Source: Planctomycetota bacterium
Lineage (GTDB): Bacteria; Planctomycetota; OFTM77
Assembly: GCA_029260795.1 (NCBI GenBank)
Contig: JAJDCO010000053.1
Span: 132,414-179,433, forward strand
Length of the DNA: 47,020 nucleotides
Direction: 5' to 3'
Shown: piece after piece, positions 39,314 to 47,020 of the stretch
How positions within the stretch are numbered: the first letter of the stretch is position 1
Layout: the number at the start of each line of letters is the position of its first letter
Program-made: the position numbers and the translations under genes
Notes under the pieces: model-generated
Told to the model about the DNA's origin: nothing
Seen by the model: the letters and a program-made list of their open reading frames with translations, nothing else
The model's database searches: none

Positions 39314-41023
39314 TCAGCGGCCCTTCTGCATCTTTGCCCAGGCGTCCTTCAGCGTGACGGTGCGGTTGAAGACCAGGCGCGACTCCTTCGAGTCGAGGTC
39401 GACGCAGAAGTAGCCGAGGCGCTCGAACTGGTAGCGCTGTCCTGGCGAGGCGTCCGCGACGCTCGGCTCAACGAACGCGTCCGAGAGCACCTCGAGGGAG
39501 TCGGGGTTCAGGTGGTCGACCCAGGTCTTGCCGTCGGAATCGTCCGAAGGGTTCTCGACCGAGAACAGTCGCTCGTAGAGGCGAACCTCGCACGGGAGAG
39601 CCTGCTCGGCGGCTAGCCAGTGAAGGGTTGCCTTGACCTTGCGGCCGTCGGGCGAGTCGCCGCCGCGGGTCGCCGGGTCGTAGCTGCAGCGCAGCTCGAC
39701 GACCTCGCCCTGCGCGTCCTTGATGACCTCGTTGCAGGTGATGAAGTAGGCCCATCTCAGTCGGACTTCTCGTCCCGGGGCCAGGCGGAAGAACTTCTTG
39801 GGCGGGTCTTCCATGAAGTCGTCGCGCTCGATGTACAGCACCTTCGAGAATGGAACCTGGCGCGTTCCGGCGCTTTCGTCCTCGGGATTGTTGACCGCCG
39901 GGAGATGCTCCACCTGGCCGTCGGGGTAGTTCTCGATGACGACCTTGAGCGGCCGTAGGACGCCCATGATGCGCGGCGAGTGCTTGTTGAGGTCCTCGCG
40001 CAGCGCGTGCTCGAGCAGGGCGGCTTCGGTGGCGCTGTGGTTTTTGGTGATGCCGACCCGTCGACAGAAGGTACGAATCGCTTCGGGCGTGTATCCCCGT
40101 CGGCGCAGGCCCCGCAGCGTGGGGAGGCGCGGGTCGTCCCAGCCGTCGACGCGACCCTCCTGAATGAGCTGCTTGAGGCGCCGTTTGCTCATGATCGTGA
40201 AGTTGAGATTCAGCATGGCGAACTCGATCTGCCGAGGCTTGCAGTCGACGGGCGCGTTGTCGATGGCCCAATCGTAGAGCGGGCGGTGATCCTCGAACTC
40301 GAGCGTGCACAGCGAGTGCGTGATGCCTTCAAAGGCATCCGACAGCGGGTGCGTGAAGTCGTAGGTCGGGTAGATGCACCAGGCGTCACCCGTTCGGTGA
40401 TGATGCGCTTTCTTGATGCGGTAGAGGATCGGGTCGCGCAGGTTCATGTTCTTCGCGCTCATGTCGATCTTGGCGCGCAGAGCATGAGTGCCTTCGTCGA
40501 ACTCTCCGGCGCGCATGCGCTGGAAGAGGTCGAGGTTCTCCTCGACCGTGCGGCTGCGATGGGGGCTGTTTTTCCCCGGCTCGTTCCACTTGCCTCGGTA
40601 GGCGCTGATCTGATCGGGCGGCAGGCTGTCGACGTAGGCCTTGCCCGACTGGATCAGGTGGACGGCGACTTCATGCAGGCGCTCGAAGTAGTCGGACGCG
40701 AAGAACAGCCGATCGTCCCAATCGAAGCCCAGCCAGCGGATGTCGTCCTGGATCGACTGGACGAACTCCTCCTTCTCGGCTTCGGGATTCGTATCGTCGA
40801 AGCGAAGGTTGCAGAGACCGCCCGGCGTCTCGGCCGCGATGTCGAAGTTGAGGCAGATCGACTTGGCGTGACCGATGTGGAGGTATCCATTCGGCTCCGG
40901 CGGAAAGCGCGTGTGAATGCGCGAGTGCTTCCCGCTGGCGAGATCCTCGGCAACGATCGCGCGAATGAAGTCCAGCGAGCGCTCGCGCTCGGGGCTCTCC
41001 GGGGTCGAGTCCGGCGTATTCAT
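39314..41023 (-). CDS. glnS: Glutaminyl-tRNA synthetase
   Basis: The start is ATG 41023 ([28 protein letters not shown]); upstream in-frame residues are not coding-like. The class I signature HIGH is H49-I-G-H52 in [16 protein letters not shown], and the second motif is [11 protein letters not shown], about residues 275-285. The C-terminal anticodon-binding beta-barrels follow ([16 protein letters not shown], with [19 protein letters not shown] strands). It is 569 aa, the normal length, with QtRNA-type [17 protein letters not shown] motif. It charges tRNA-Gln with glutamine in the cytoplasm. Confidence 0.97.
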   Translation of the reverse strand: MNTPDSTPESPERERSLDFIRAIVAEDLASGKHSRIHTRFPPEPNGYLHIGHAKSICLNFDIAAETPGGLCNLRFDDTNPEAEKEEFVQSIQDDIRWLGFDWDDRLFFASDYFERLHEVAVHLIQSGKAYVDSLPPDQISAYRGKWNEPGKNSPHRSRTVEENLDLFQRMRAGEFDEGTHALRAKIDMSAKNMNLRDPILYRIKKAHHHRTGDAWCIYPTYDFTHPLSDAFEGITHSLCTLEFEDHRPLYDWAIDNAPVDCKPRQIEFAMLNLNFTIMSKRRLKQLIQEGRVDGWDDPRLPTLRGLRRRGYTPEAIRTFCRRVGITKNHSATEAALLEHALREDLNKHSPRIMGVLRPLKVVIENYPDGQVEHLPAVNNPEDESAGTRQVPFSKVLYIERDDFMEDPPKKFFRLAPGREVRLRWAYFITCNEVIKDAQGEVVELRCSYDPATRGGDSPDGRKVKATLHWLAAEQALPCEVRLYERLFSVENPSDDSDGKTWVDHLNPDSLEVLSDAFVEPSVADASPGQRYQFERLGYFCVDLDSKESRLVFNRTVTLKDAWAKMQKGR

Positions 41024-41294
41024 GTCGAAGGGCTCTCGAGGTCGAGGCGGCACCGCCGAGCCGCTCGCTCGGACGGAAGCTCGCCCGGGAAAGCGGGCCA
41101 TGATAGCAGTTGGGGGAACATCGAACATCGAACTTTGCTCGCCGGGCATCGAGCGGTCTCTCGAACGCCAGGCTCCTGGACGGACCGCGGACCGGCGAAC
41201 CACGCGCCTCGACGTTGGCGGCTAGGAGGGCCGCTCGTCGATTCCGGCGGATGGATCCGGAGCGGCTTCCGGGGCGCGTCTTCTCGGGAATCCC

Positions 41295-41522
41295 ATGAAG
41301 CTCTTCTTCACCGACATCTTCGAGCTTCCGCTGCCGGAGGAGCATCGGTTTCCGATGGAGAAGTATCGGCTCCTCCGCGAGCGAGTCGCCGCCTCGGACC
41401 GGTTTCCGGTGAATGCTCTGAGCGTGCCTCCCGCTGCGACGGATGCCGAGCTCGCGACCGTGCACATTCGGACATCGTGGACATCCACTTCGAGACCCTC
41501 GGACTCGCCCGTGATGTGCTAG
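41295..41522 (+). pseudogene. N-terminal relic of a histone-deacetylase-superfamily protein
   Basis: The start MKLFFTDIFELPLPEEHRFP and MEKYRLLRERVAAS matches the conserved N-terminus of bacterial histone deacetylase/acetoin-utilisation proteins, followed by NALSVPPAATDAELATVH, which corresponds to the region before the first catalytic-domain loop. After H54 the sequence degenerates (IRTSWTSTSRPSDSPVMC) and stops; about 230 residues, including all zinc ligands, are missing. A different frame gives HSDIVDIHFETLGLARDV with another stop at 41534-41536, possibly the remains of another gene. Confidence 0.7.
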
Positions 41523-41559
41523 CATCCCCGGTCTGAATGCCCCCAGATCGAGTCTACGC

Positions 41560-41784
41560 ATGATATTTCTACAAGCCCTCATCGTCGGAGCGCTGATCTT
41601 TGGCGCCTACCGCCTCCTCGGTGGAGGGGGAAGCCGTGGTGGCGGTCGGCGGCGACTCAAGTGCGCCACCTGTCGACACTGCAAGAAGCTCTTCGATGAT
41701 GGTGCGATCTGCCGGTTCGGTGACAAGGAGACCTTCAAGAACGAGGTCCATGTCGCCAACTGCCCGGACTACGAGAAGAAGTAG
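41560..41784 (+). CDS. Small membrane-anchored protein with a cysteine-rich metal-site motif
   Basis: The 74-residue protein starts with one membrane helix (MIFLQALIVGALIFGAYRLL), then a glycine-rich basic linker (GGGGSRGGGRRRLK), then C-A-T-C-R-H-C-K-K-L-F-D-D-G-A-I-C-R-F and a final N-C-P-D-Y cysteine. Five cysteines with C-x2-C-x2-C spacing suggest a zinc-ribbon or iron-sulfur site exposed on the cytoplasmic side or outside. I do not recognise a family. It lies 54 bases upstream of trmL. Confidence 0.65.
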   Translation: MIFLQALIVGALIFGAYRLLGGGGSRGGGRRRLKCATCRHCKKLFDDGAICRFGDKETFKNEVHVANCPDYEKK

Positions 41785-41838
41785 CTCGGCGAGTCCGCCG
41801 CGATTGCATCGAGTGAGGCGCCCGAGGTGCTTGACGCC

Positions 41839-42294
41839 ATGGCCGCAACCGTTCACGTCGTGCTCTACGAGCCCTGCATCGCGCCCAACACCGGCAACAT
41901 CGCACGCACATGCGTCGGACTGGGGCTCCCGCTCGTCCTCGTAGGACAGCTCGGCTTCTCATTGGCCGAGAAGCAGCTCCGGCGCGCCGGGCTCGACTAC
42001 TGGCGGCACGTCGAGCTGACGCTCGAGCCCGATGGCGAGCGGTACCGGGATGCCTTGGCGAGGGCTCGGCCGGTCCTGTTCACGACGAGATCCCAGGCAA
42101 GACCTTGGAATGTCGATCTCTCGGAAGTGACGCATCTGTGCTTCGGATCGGAGACGGGGGGACTGCCCGACAGCTGGCACGACCTCGATTGCCCTCGAGT
42201 GGGGTTCCCGCAGTCTCAGAACATCCGGAGCTACAACCTCGCCAGCTCGGTCCATTCGGCCGCCATGGAGTGGGCCCGCCAGCGCGGGCTCTGA
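41839..42294 (+). CDS. trmL: tRNA (cytidine/uridine-34-2'-O)-methyltransferase, SPOUT family
   Basis: The protein starts MAATVHVVLYEPCIAPNTGNI at ATG 41839 (an in-frame GTG at 41827 is an alternative). The SPOUT knot motifs are N-T-G-N-I-A-R-T-C near the start, CFGSETGGLPDSW and IRSYNLASSVHSAAMEW. It is 151 aa, the TrmL size. It methylates the 2'-O of the wobble base of certain leucine tRNAs. It may form an operon with the preceding cysteine-rich gene. Confidence 0.94.
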   Translation: MAATVHVVLYEPCIAPNTGNIARTCVGLGLPLVLVGQLGFSLAEKQLRRAGLDYWRHVELTLEPDGERYRDALARARPVLFTTRSQARPWNVDLSEVTHLCFGSETGGLPDSWHDLDCPRVGFPQSQNIRSYNLASSVHSAAMEWARQRGL

Positions 42295-42363
42295 ACCGAG
42301 CAGACGGTCACGGTCGATGAAGGCGAGGTCACCGAGCTCGAGATTCGCCTCAAGCGACGTTGA
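42295..42363 (+). pseudogene. Possible C-terminal remnant after trmL
   Basis: In the trmL frame, immediately after its stop, the sequence reads TEQTVTVDEGEVTELEIRLK and then RR before TGA at 42361-42363. The V-T-V-x-x-G-E-V-T-E-L-E-I-R-L pattern is the usual C-terminal strand pair of carboxypeptidase-regulatory-like (beta-sandwich) domains in exported proteins. Only 22 codons remain, so this could be chance. Confidence 0.3.
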
Positions 42364-42423
42364 GACGGGCGGCTCGAAGCGGGACGGCTTGAAGCGGGGT
42401 CTGGACTGAATCGGCCTGCCCGC

Positions 42424-42771
42424 TCAGTTCCGTCGATCCCAGTCGAGGCGGCCGTCTCCTCGGAGAGCGAGAGCGCGAGTCCTGGTCACAGCCGCTGCGG
42501 GCAAGGGCCCGTAGAGGTGAGGGTACCTCTCGGAGCCGCCTTCGAGATTCTCCCAGCGGATCTCGACCTGGACGCGGCTCGGATCGATCACGAGCACGAT
42601 GAGATCGTCGCGCCCGGCAAACAGTCGGTTGGCGACTTCGAGCAGCTGTCGCTCGGTGGAGCAATGAATGAAGCCCTCGCTGGCGAGGGAGTTCCCTTCG
42701 TAGCATCCGGCTTCGTGGGCGGCGGCCCAGGATTCCGGCGTCGTCAGGTGGTAGAGGAGCTCATCGCTCAT
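42424..42771 (-). CDS. DUF952 family protein
   Basis: ATG 42771 overlaps the stop of the antiporter gene (ATGA). The 115-residue protein has the DUF952 layout: LLYHLTTPESWAAAHEAGCY, ASEGFIHCSTERQLLEVANRLF, LIVLVIDPSRVQVEIRWEN and GGSERYPHLYGPLPAAAV. The H-C-S/T and F-P-H-L-Y-G-P-L segments are characteristic. The family resembles ADP-ribosyltransferase-fold proteins in overall shape, but no activity is established. Coupling to the antiporter gene suggests shared expression. Confidence 0.88.
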   Translation of the reverse strand: MSDELLYHLTTPESWAAAHEAGCYEGNSLASEGFIHCSTERQLLEVANRLFAGRDDLIVLVIDPSRVQVEIRWENLEGGSERYPHLYGPLPAAAVTRTRALALRGDGRLDWDRRN

Positions 42772-44672
42772 GAGGGCCTCTCCTCGCGACCCTTGGTGGC
42801 GGCCGGTTGACGGGACTCGGGAGAGGGCTTCGGTCCGGGCAGGGGCACCTTCTTGTCCGGTGTGTCCTTCGGCGCATTGGCTCCGGACGGCGTGTCTTCG
42901 GGATCCTGGGCCAGGCTGATGACCTTGTCGCCCGGCTTGGGAGTGGGGCCCTCCTTGTCGGTGAAGACGCGAAGCTTTCCGGCCGAGTCGACGAGGAAGA
43001 GCGGCACGGCGAGGTCGCCGTAGTGCTTCTGAAAGGACTCCCAGTCGAATGTCTCGGTGAGGTTGGTGGTGCGTGCGCGCGCCCCCCGGGAGAAACGGCT
43101 GGCCAGATCGGACCAGGTCTTGTTGAAGGCCGTGCGACCCGAGAGGTTCAACGGGAGGCTGTCGCGCTCGGAATCCTCCTCGCGCGGACCGGGCTGGAAG
43201 ACCTGCGTGCGCGGGAAGACCTCTCGCCAATGGAGAGCCGTGAGCGCGTTGATCTCGTCATTGGCGGTGAGCGTGACGAGTTTTCCGATGCCGTGCAGAT
43301 CGAGATCCTCGAGGATCTCTTCGGAGAGGACGTTGCCATGATGAGCCGGCAGGCCGGCGAGATGCGCTTTCTTGACGTTGGTTCGGTTGCCATCGACGAG
43401 TTGCACGGCGAATCCCGCTTCGGAGACGGCTTGAGCGATCTCGCGTCCCCAGCCGTGAGCGCCGACGAAGAGGACGCCTTGAGGATTGCGATGAGCCAAG
43501 CCGAGACGTCGGGCGACGGGGCCGACGGTCAGGCCGTAGACGAAGACCGTTCCGATGATCACCCAGAAGATGATCGGTACCAGCAAGTGGGCATCGGGAT
43601 GTCCGACGGCCTCGAGCTGAAAGGTCAGGACGGACGCCATTGCCGCGGCGACGATTCCGCGCGGAGCGAGCCAGGCGAGGAGCGCGCGCTCCTTCAGCTC
43701 GAGCTGGCTGCCGAGAGTCGAGACGAAGGTCGCGAGCGGGCGAATGAGCAGTATCAAAGCGGCGAGGAAGAGGGGCGCGGTGAGCAGGAGCTCCTCCATC
43801 GCCTTCATCTCGAGACGCGCCGCGAGGAGGATGAAGATCCCAGCGATCAGGAGGACGCGCAGGTTCTCCTTGAACTCGATGATGTGCTTGACCGGAACCG
43901 ATTTCTGATTGGCGAGGAAGAAGCCCATCAGCGTGACGGCGAGGATTCCGGCCTCGTGCTGGAGTGAGTTCGCTCCGACGAGGACGCCGATGACGATCGA
44001 GAGCACGAACGGATTGTGCAGATGATCCGGGACCCAGAATCTCCGCAGCATCTGCACGATGAAGAACGCTCCGGCCAGGCCGAGGCCGAGGCCGACGCCG
44101 ATGGCCTTGGCGAGCCCGAGCACCGCTCCGGTCGTCGTTGCGTCCGTATTGCGGGCGAGGATGATCTCGAACACGATGACGGCGAGCAGGACGCCGATCG
44201 GGTCGATGACGATCCCTTCCCACCTCGCCACCGAGGCGACGCGAGCTTTGGGTCGCACCTGGAGCAAGATGGGGCCGACGACGGTCGGGCCGCTCACGAC
44301 CACGATGGCGCCCACGAGGATGGCGAGCGAAGTCGATACGCCCAGGATCCACGATGCCATCAGAGCGGCTCCGCCCCAGGTGACGAGGACGCCGATCGTG
44401 AGCAGGCCGAGCAGAGGCCGAGAGATGTGTCGCAGCTCGGAGAGCTTGAGCGTCAAGCCGCCTTCGAACAGGATCACGCCGACCGCGATGGAGACCACCG
44501 GCAGCAGAAGGTCACCGAGCAAGGTGTCCGGTCGGATCCAGCCCAGAATCGGGCCAGCCAGGATCCCGAAGGTCAGTAGGAACAGGATCGAGGGAACGCG
44601 CAATCGCCAAGCGATCCACTGGGCGGCGATGCCGAGCAGGATGACGAGGACCAGGCCGAAGGAGTCGTGCAC
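42768..44672 (-). CDS. CPA-type cation:proton antiporter with C-terminal TrkA-N-like domain
   Basis: About the first 390 residues form 12-13 membrane helices of the sodium/proton-antiporter (NhaP/KefC-like) fold, with ILFEGGLTLKLSEL, VVVSGPTVVGPIL and WLAPRGIVAAAMASVL as recognisable ion-path helices. From about 395 a Rossmann-like TrkA-N domain follows (GVLFVGAHGWGREIAQAVSEAGF, LVDGNRTNVKKAHLAG and GNVLSEEILEDLDLHGIGKLVTLTAND), then a RCK-like and a disordered proline/lysine-rich tail (KKVPLPGPKPSPESRQ). It is 634 aa. It should exchange Na+ or K+ for protons, gated by nucleotide at the cytoplasmic domain. Confidence 0.9.
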   Translation of the reverse strand: MHDSFGLVLVILLGIAAQWIAWRLRVPSILFLLTFGILAGPILGWIRPDTLLGDLLLPVVSIAVGVILFEGGLTLKLSELRHISRPLLGLLTIGVLVTWGGAALMASWILGVSTSLAILVGAIVVVSGPTVVGPILLQVRPKARVASVARWEGIVIDPIGVLLAVIVFEIILARNTDATTTGAVLGLAKAIGVGLGLGLAGAFFIVQMLRRFWVPDHLHNPFVLSIVIGVLVGANSLQHEAGILAVTLMGFFLANQKSVPVKHIIEFKENLRVLLIAGIFILLAARLEMKAMEELLLTAPLFLAALILLIRPLATFVSTLGSQLELKERALLAWLAPRGIVAAAMASVLTFQLEAVGHPDAHLLVPIIFWVIIGTVFVYGLTVGPVARRLGLAHRNPQGVLFVGAHGWGREIAQAVSEAGFAVQLVDGNRTNVKKAHLAGLPAHHGNVLSEEILEDLDLHGIGKLVTLTANDEINALTALHWREVFPRTQVFQPGPREEDSERDSLPLNLSGRTAFNKTWSDLASRFSRGARARTTNLTETFDWESFQKHYGDLAVPLFLVDSAGKLRVFTDKEGPTPKPGDKVISLAQDPEDTPSGANAPKDTPDKKVPLPGPKPSPESRQPAATKGREERPS

Positions 44673-44837
44673 GCCGAGGAATCTCCGGAAGAAGAAACGG
44701 TCGATCGTGACGGCAAGGGGCGGCCGTCCCGACGTCGGTCGACCTTGTAAGTACCGGGCTCGTCGCTAGAATGCCAGGGCTCGCCGCCCGCCTTGAGGTT
44801 CTCCTCGACTCTGTTTGCCGCGCCGGAGACTTGCCGC

Positions 44838-46520
44838 ATGACTGCCGACCGTCAGGAGGCGGAACGACAACAGCTTCGCGAGCTCCAGCAGTCGAGCACG
44901 GGTCGTCGGTTTCTAGGCTACTTCCGCTTGTCAGGTCCGGGCTGGCTTCAGAGTGCTTTGACCCTCGGCGGAGGCTCGCTGTCTTCCAGCTTGTATCTCG
45001 GGGTGTTGGCAGGCAGCAGCTTGCTGTGGATCCAGCCCTTCGCGATGCTGCTCGGCATCGTCATGCTGAGCGCGATCGGGTACGTGACGCTCTCGACCGG
45101 CGAGCGGCCCTTTCAAGCCCTGAATCGGCACGTGAACCCGGTGCTGGGCTGGTCCTGGGCGCTGGCTTCGCTCGCGGCGAACATGGTGTGGGCGTTGCCG
45201 CAGTACTCGCTCGCCTCCGGCGTGCTGCAGCAGAATCTGCTTCCAGGCGTGCTCGGCCCCGACAGCGCTCTCGGGGCGACCGGTGGCAAGGTGGTCATCG
45301 TGAGCGTCGTGCTGGTGCTCACGACGCTCGTGACTTGGAGCTACGGTCGCTCGGGTCGTGGCATTCGCATCTACGAGCGCACGCTCAAGATCGTGGTCGG
45401 GCTGATCGTCCTCTGCTTCGTCGGCGTCGTGATTCGGCTGGCGACGGCCGCCGAAGGCCTCGATTGGAGCGCCATCTTCAAGGGCTTCGTGCCGAGCTTC
45501 TCCTCGATCTTCGAACCCTCCGAGCAGTTTCGATCGATGCTCGAGAGCGTCGGCGCGGAGCATCGCGAGTTCTGGCGAACGATCATCATCGACAAGCAGC
45601 GTGATGTGATGATGGCGGCGGTCGCGACGGCCGTGGGCATCAACATGACGTTCCTCTTCCCGTACTCGCTGCTCAAGCGTGGTTGGGGGAAGGAGTATCG
45701 CGGTCTGGCGACTTTCGATCTGAGCACGGGCATGCTGATCCCGTTCGTGCTCGCCACGAGCTGCGTCGTCGTCGCTGCCTCTTCGCGATTCCACGCCGAG
45801 CCGAGGCCCGGGCTGGTCGACATCGGTGCCGAGGTACCTGCGGCCCAGCAGAAGGACTACAACGGACTCCTCAAGAAGCGCCTCGCCGTTGAGTGGAAGC
45901 CGACCGTCGAGACGGCCCCTGACGAGATGCGCACTCGGCTCGACGGGTTGCCGGTGGCCGAGCGCACGATCGCGGCGACGCTCGTGAAGCGCGACGCCTT
46001 CGATCTCGCCTTGGCGCTCGAGCCCTTGACCGGCCGCTTCTTCGCCAACGTGATCTTCGGCCTCGGCGTGCTTGGCATGACGCTGTCGACCATCAGCTTG
46101 CTCATGCTCATCTCGGGCCTGGTCATCTGTGAGATCTTCGGTCGGCCGCCCGAGGGCTGGTTGTTCCGCATCGGAACGCTCGCCGCCGCCACCGGTGCCC
46201 TCGGTCCCTTCCTCTGGAGCAAGGCGGCCTTCTGGCTCGCCATCCCGACCTCGATCTTCGGTCTCACGCTTCTGCCGATCGCGTATCTGTCGTTCTTCTT
46301 CCTGATGAATCGGCCGGCACTTCTCGGTGGCGAGATGCCGCGGGGGCCCAAGCGCTGGCTGGGGAATGGAGCCATGTTGATCGCGGCCGGCTTGGCCACG
46401 GTCGCGAGCGGCTGGATGATCTGGGTCAACAGCAACATCTACGGCGTGGCCGCCGTCGCGACGCTGCTGATGGGCGCATTCATGCTGCACTTCATCCGAG
46501 CGACCTCGAAGAATGACTGA
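44838..46520 (+). CDS. Nramp-related transporter lacking canonical metal ligands
   Basis: ATG 44838 (MTADRQEAERQQ) is preferred; upstream residues in frame look noncoding. The 560-residue protein has about 11-12 membrane helices. The first conserved helix reads G-P-G-W-L-Q-S-A-L-T-L-G-G-G-S, aligning with Nramp G-P-G-F-L-x-S-I-A-Y-I-D-P-G-N: the metal-binding Asp and Asn are Gly and Ser here. The second ligand site, M-P-H in helix 6, reads F-P-Y (INMTFLFPYSLL). A large loop near residues 340-400 is also unusual. So it has the Nramp fold but probably not Mn/Fe transport. It is divergent from the antiporter gene. Confidence 0.8.
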   Translation: MTADRQEAERQQLRELQQSSTGRRFLGYFRLSGPGWLQSALTLGGGSLSSSLYLGVLAGSSLLWIQPFAMLLGIVMLSAIGYVTLSTGERPFQALNRHVNPVLGWSWALASLAANMVWALPQYSLASGVLQQNLLPGVLGPDSALGATGGKVVIVSVVLVLTTLVTWSYGRSGRGIRIYERTLKIVVGLIVLCFVGVVIRLATAAEGLDWSAIFKGFVPSFSSIFEPSEQFRSMLESVGAEHREFWRTIIIDKQRDVMMAAVATAVGINMTFLFPYSLLKRGWGKEYRGLATFDLSTGMLIPFVLATSCVVVAASSRFHAEPRPGLVDIGAEVPAAQQKDYNGLLKKRLAVEWKPTVETAPDEMRTRLDGLPVAERTIAATLVKRDAFDLALALEPLTGRFFANVIFGLGVLGMTLSTISLLMLISGLVICEIFGRPPEGWLFRIGTLAAATGALGPFLWSKAAFWLAIPTSIFGLTLLPIAYLSFFFLMNRPALLGGEMPRGPKRWLGNGAMLIAAGLATVASGWMIWVNSNIYGVAAVATLLMGAFMLHFIRATSKND

Positions 46521-46608
46521 TCGGTTTCGTCCAGCCCTGGATGAGGTCGGTTTGCCGGCCTGAACCGTGTGGTCGCGATCATCACGATCGATGCCAGAGG
46601 GTAAGGGA

Positions 46609-46628
46609 GAGGCCTGGTAAGAGGCCTC
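46609..46628. terminator. Hairpin downstream of the Nramp-related gene
   Basis: GAGGCCT (46609-46615) pairs with AGGCCTC (46622-46628) around a six-base loop, with a further G-C pairing beyond one mismatch, followed by a C-rich run ending in GTTG. It is placed 89 bases after the transporter stop and could be its terminator, though no U tract follows. Confidence 0.45.
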
Positions 46629-46662
46629 CCCCTCCCCGTTGTCGCAGAGGGGGCAATTCCCC

Positions 46663-47020
46663 TCATTTACCGGCGTGAGGGTCTCTCACCGGGCGACCCC
46701 AATCGACGTTGCCCCGGCGAGGGGTGGCGCGACGGGTGTGTCCATGCCCATCGGAGATCTGGCAGAGCTCTTCCAGGGTGAGCAAGCGAAGCTTGCGAGC
46801 GAAGAACCTGACGCGGAGCCTCTTGTTGTCGTTGTAGCTCTTGCGCTTGAACCTCATCGCGCGGAGCCGCATGCGGATTCACGAGTCGAGTTTCTGGAAG
46901 AGCCAACGATGGGTCGAGAGCTCGGTGCCGAAGTAGTTCGCCGTGCCTCGGATGACCCGGTTGAGTCTCGCGACGACTTGCGAGTGCAAACGATCTTCGA
47001 AAGTTGACCCGCTCCGATCC
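46663..47020 (-). pseudogene. Relic of a group II intron reverse transcriptase/maturase, cut by window edge
   Basis: On the minus strand from the right edge the frame reads RLHSQVVARLNRVIRGTANYFG, then STHRWLFQKLDS, then a TGA, then IRMRLRAMRFKRKS and RKLRLLTLEELC. This is the group II intron maturase-specific domain (L-N-x-x-I-R-G-W-A-N-Y-F, F-x-K-L-D-x-W-I-R-x-R-L-R). The TGA sits where a tryptophan (W-I-R) is conserved, so the protein is interrupted. The reverse transcriptase part, if present, lies beyond the window. No intron RNA end was identified. Confidence 0.75.

Overview
The window is 47 kb of GC-rich bacterial chromosome with densely packed genes on both strands and many 4-bp ATGA overlaps. 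No rRNA or tRNA gene was recognised, so taxonomy is only suggested. An exported PQQ-type propeller with EF-hands, a sulfatase, an S9 peptidase, a sortilin/BNR propeller with an embedded PDZ domain and GC-rich inverted intergenic repeats together look like a Planctomycetota- or Acidobacteriota-like organism from soil or water. No complete mobile element, CRISPR array or phage was seen.

Layout. 1-6.3 kb: tail of a glutaminyl cyclase, an unknown protein, an exported PQQ/EF-hand propeller, an S9 peptidase, and two small genes (membrane protein, ferritin-like protein). 6.7-17.3 kb: a DCC-family protein, then a tightly coupled nine-gene operon and the main interest of the window. In order it encodes a lipoyl-carrier (GcvH-like) protein, a CobW-type GTPase, a stand-alone protein resembling the HdrA N-terminal domain, a 2x[4Fe-4S] ferredoxin, a radical SAM enzyme, a DUF116/polyprenyl-diphosphate-synthase fusion, a small alpha/alpha-barrel prenyltransferase-like protein, a DxDD class II terpene (squalene-hopene-like) cyclase and a NifS-type cysteine desulfurase. 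17.3-24 kb: accessory genes (YCII, PLP decarboxylase, VOC, DUF1877-like, YjbR/MmcQ, DUF4386) mixed with broken fragments. 24-31 kb: epimerase, class V aminotransferase coupled to a sulfatase, Gfo/Idh/MocA oxidoreductase, methyltransferase and a decayed CDGSH gene. 31-39 kb: large sortilin-like propeller, lepA-hemW, DUF493 and a lipoprotein. 39-47 kb: glnS, trmL, a CPA-type antiporter coupled to a DUF952 gene, a divergent Nramp-like transporter lacking the usual metal ligands, and a decayed group II intron maturase at the right edge.

Working model for the 7.3-17.3 kb operon (inference): the fused synthase makes a polyprenyl diphosphate, the DxDD cyclase and its small alpha/alpha partner cyclise or bind the isoprenoid, and the radical SAM enzyme, fed by the ferredoxin and HdrA-like protein, modifies it. 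The desulfurase supplies sulfur for clusters or for product, possibly through the lipoyl carrier. CobW may supply a metal. No squalene synthase is encoded in the window, so the cyclase substrate is open. I know of no characterised pathway with this gene set.

A second theme is decay. About nine gene relics (pilin/FG-GAP-like tail, GNAT tail, YjbR copy, NAD-binding protein with internal deletion, CDGSH protein, HDAC-like N-terminus, short C-terminal remnant after trmL, ankyrin fragment, intron maturase) and several families of dispersed intergenic repeats lie between intact genes.
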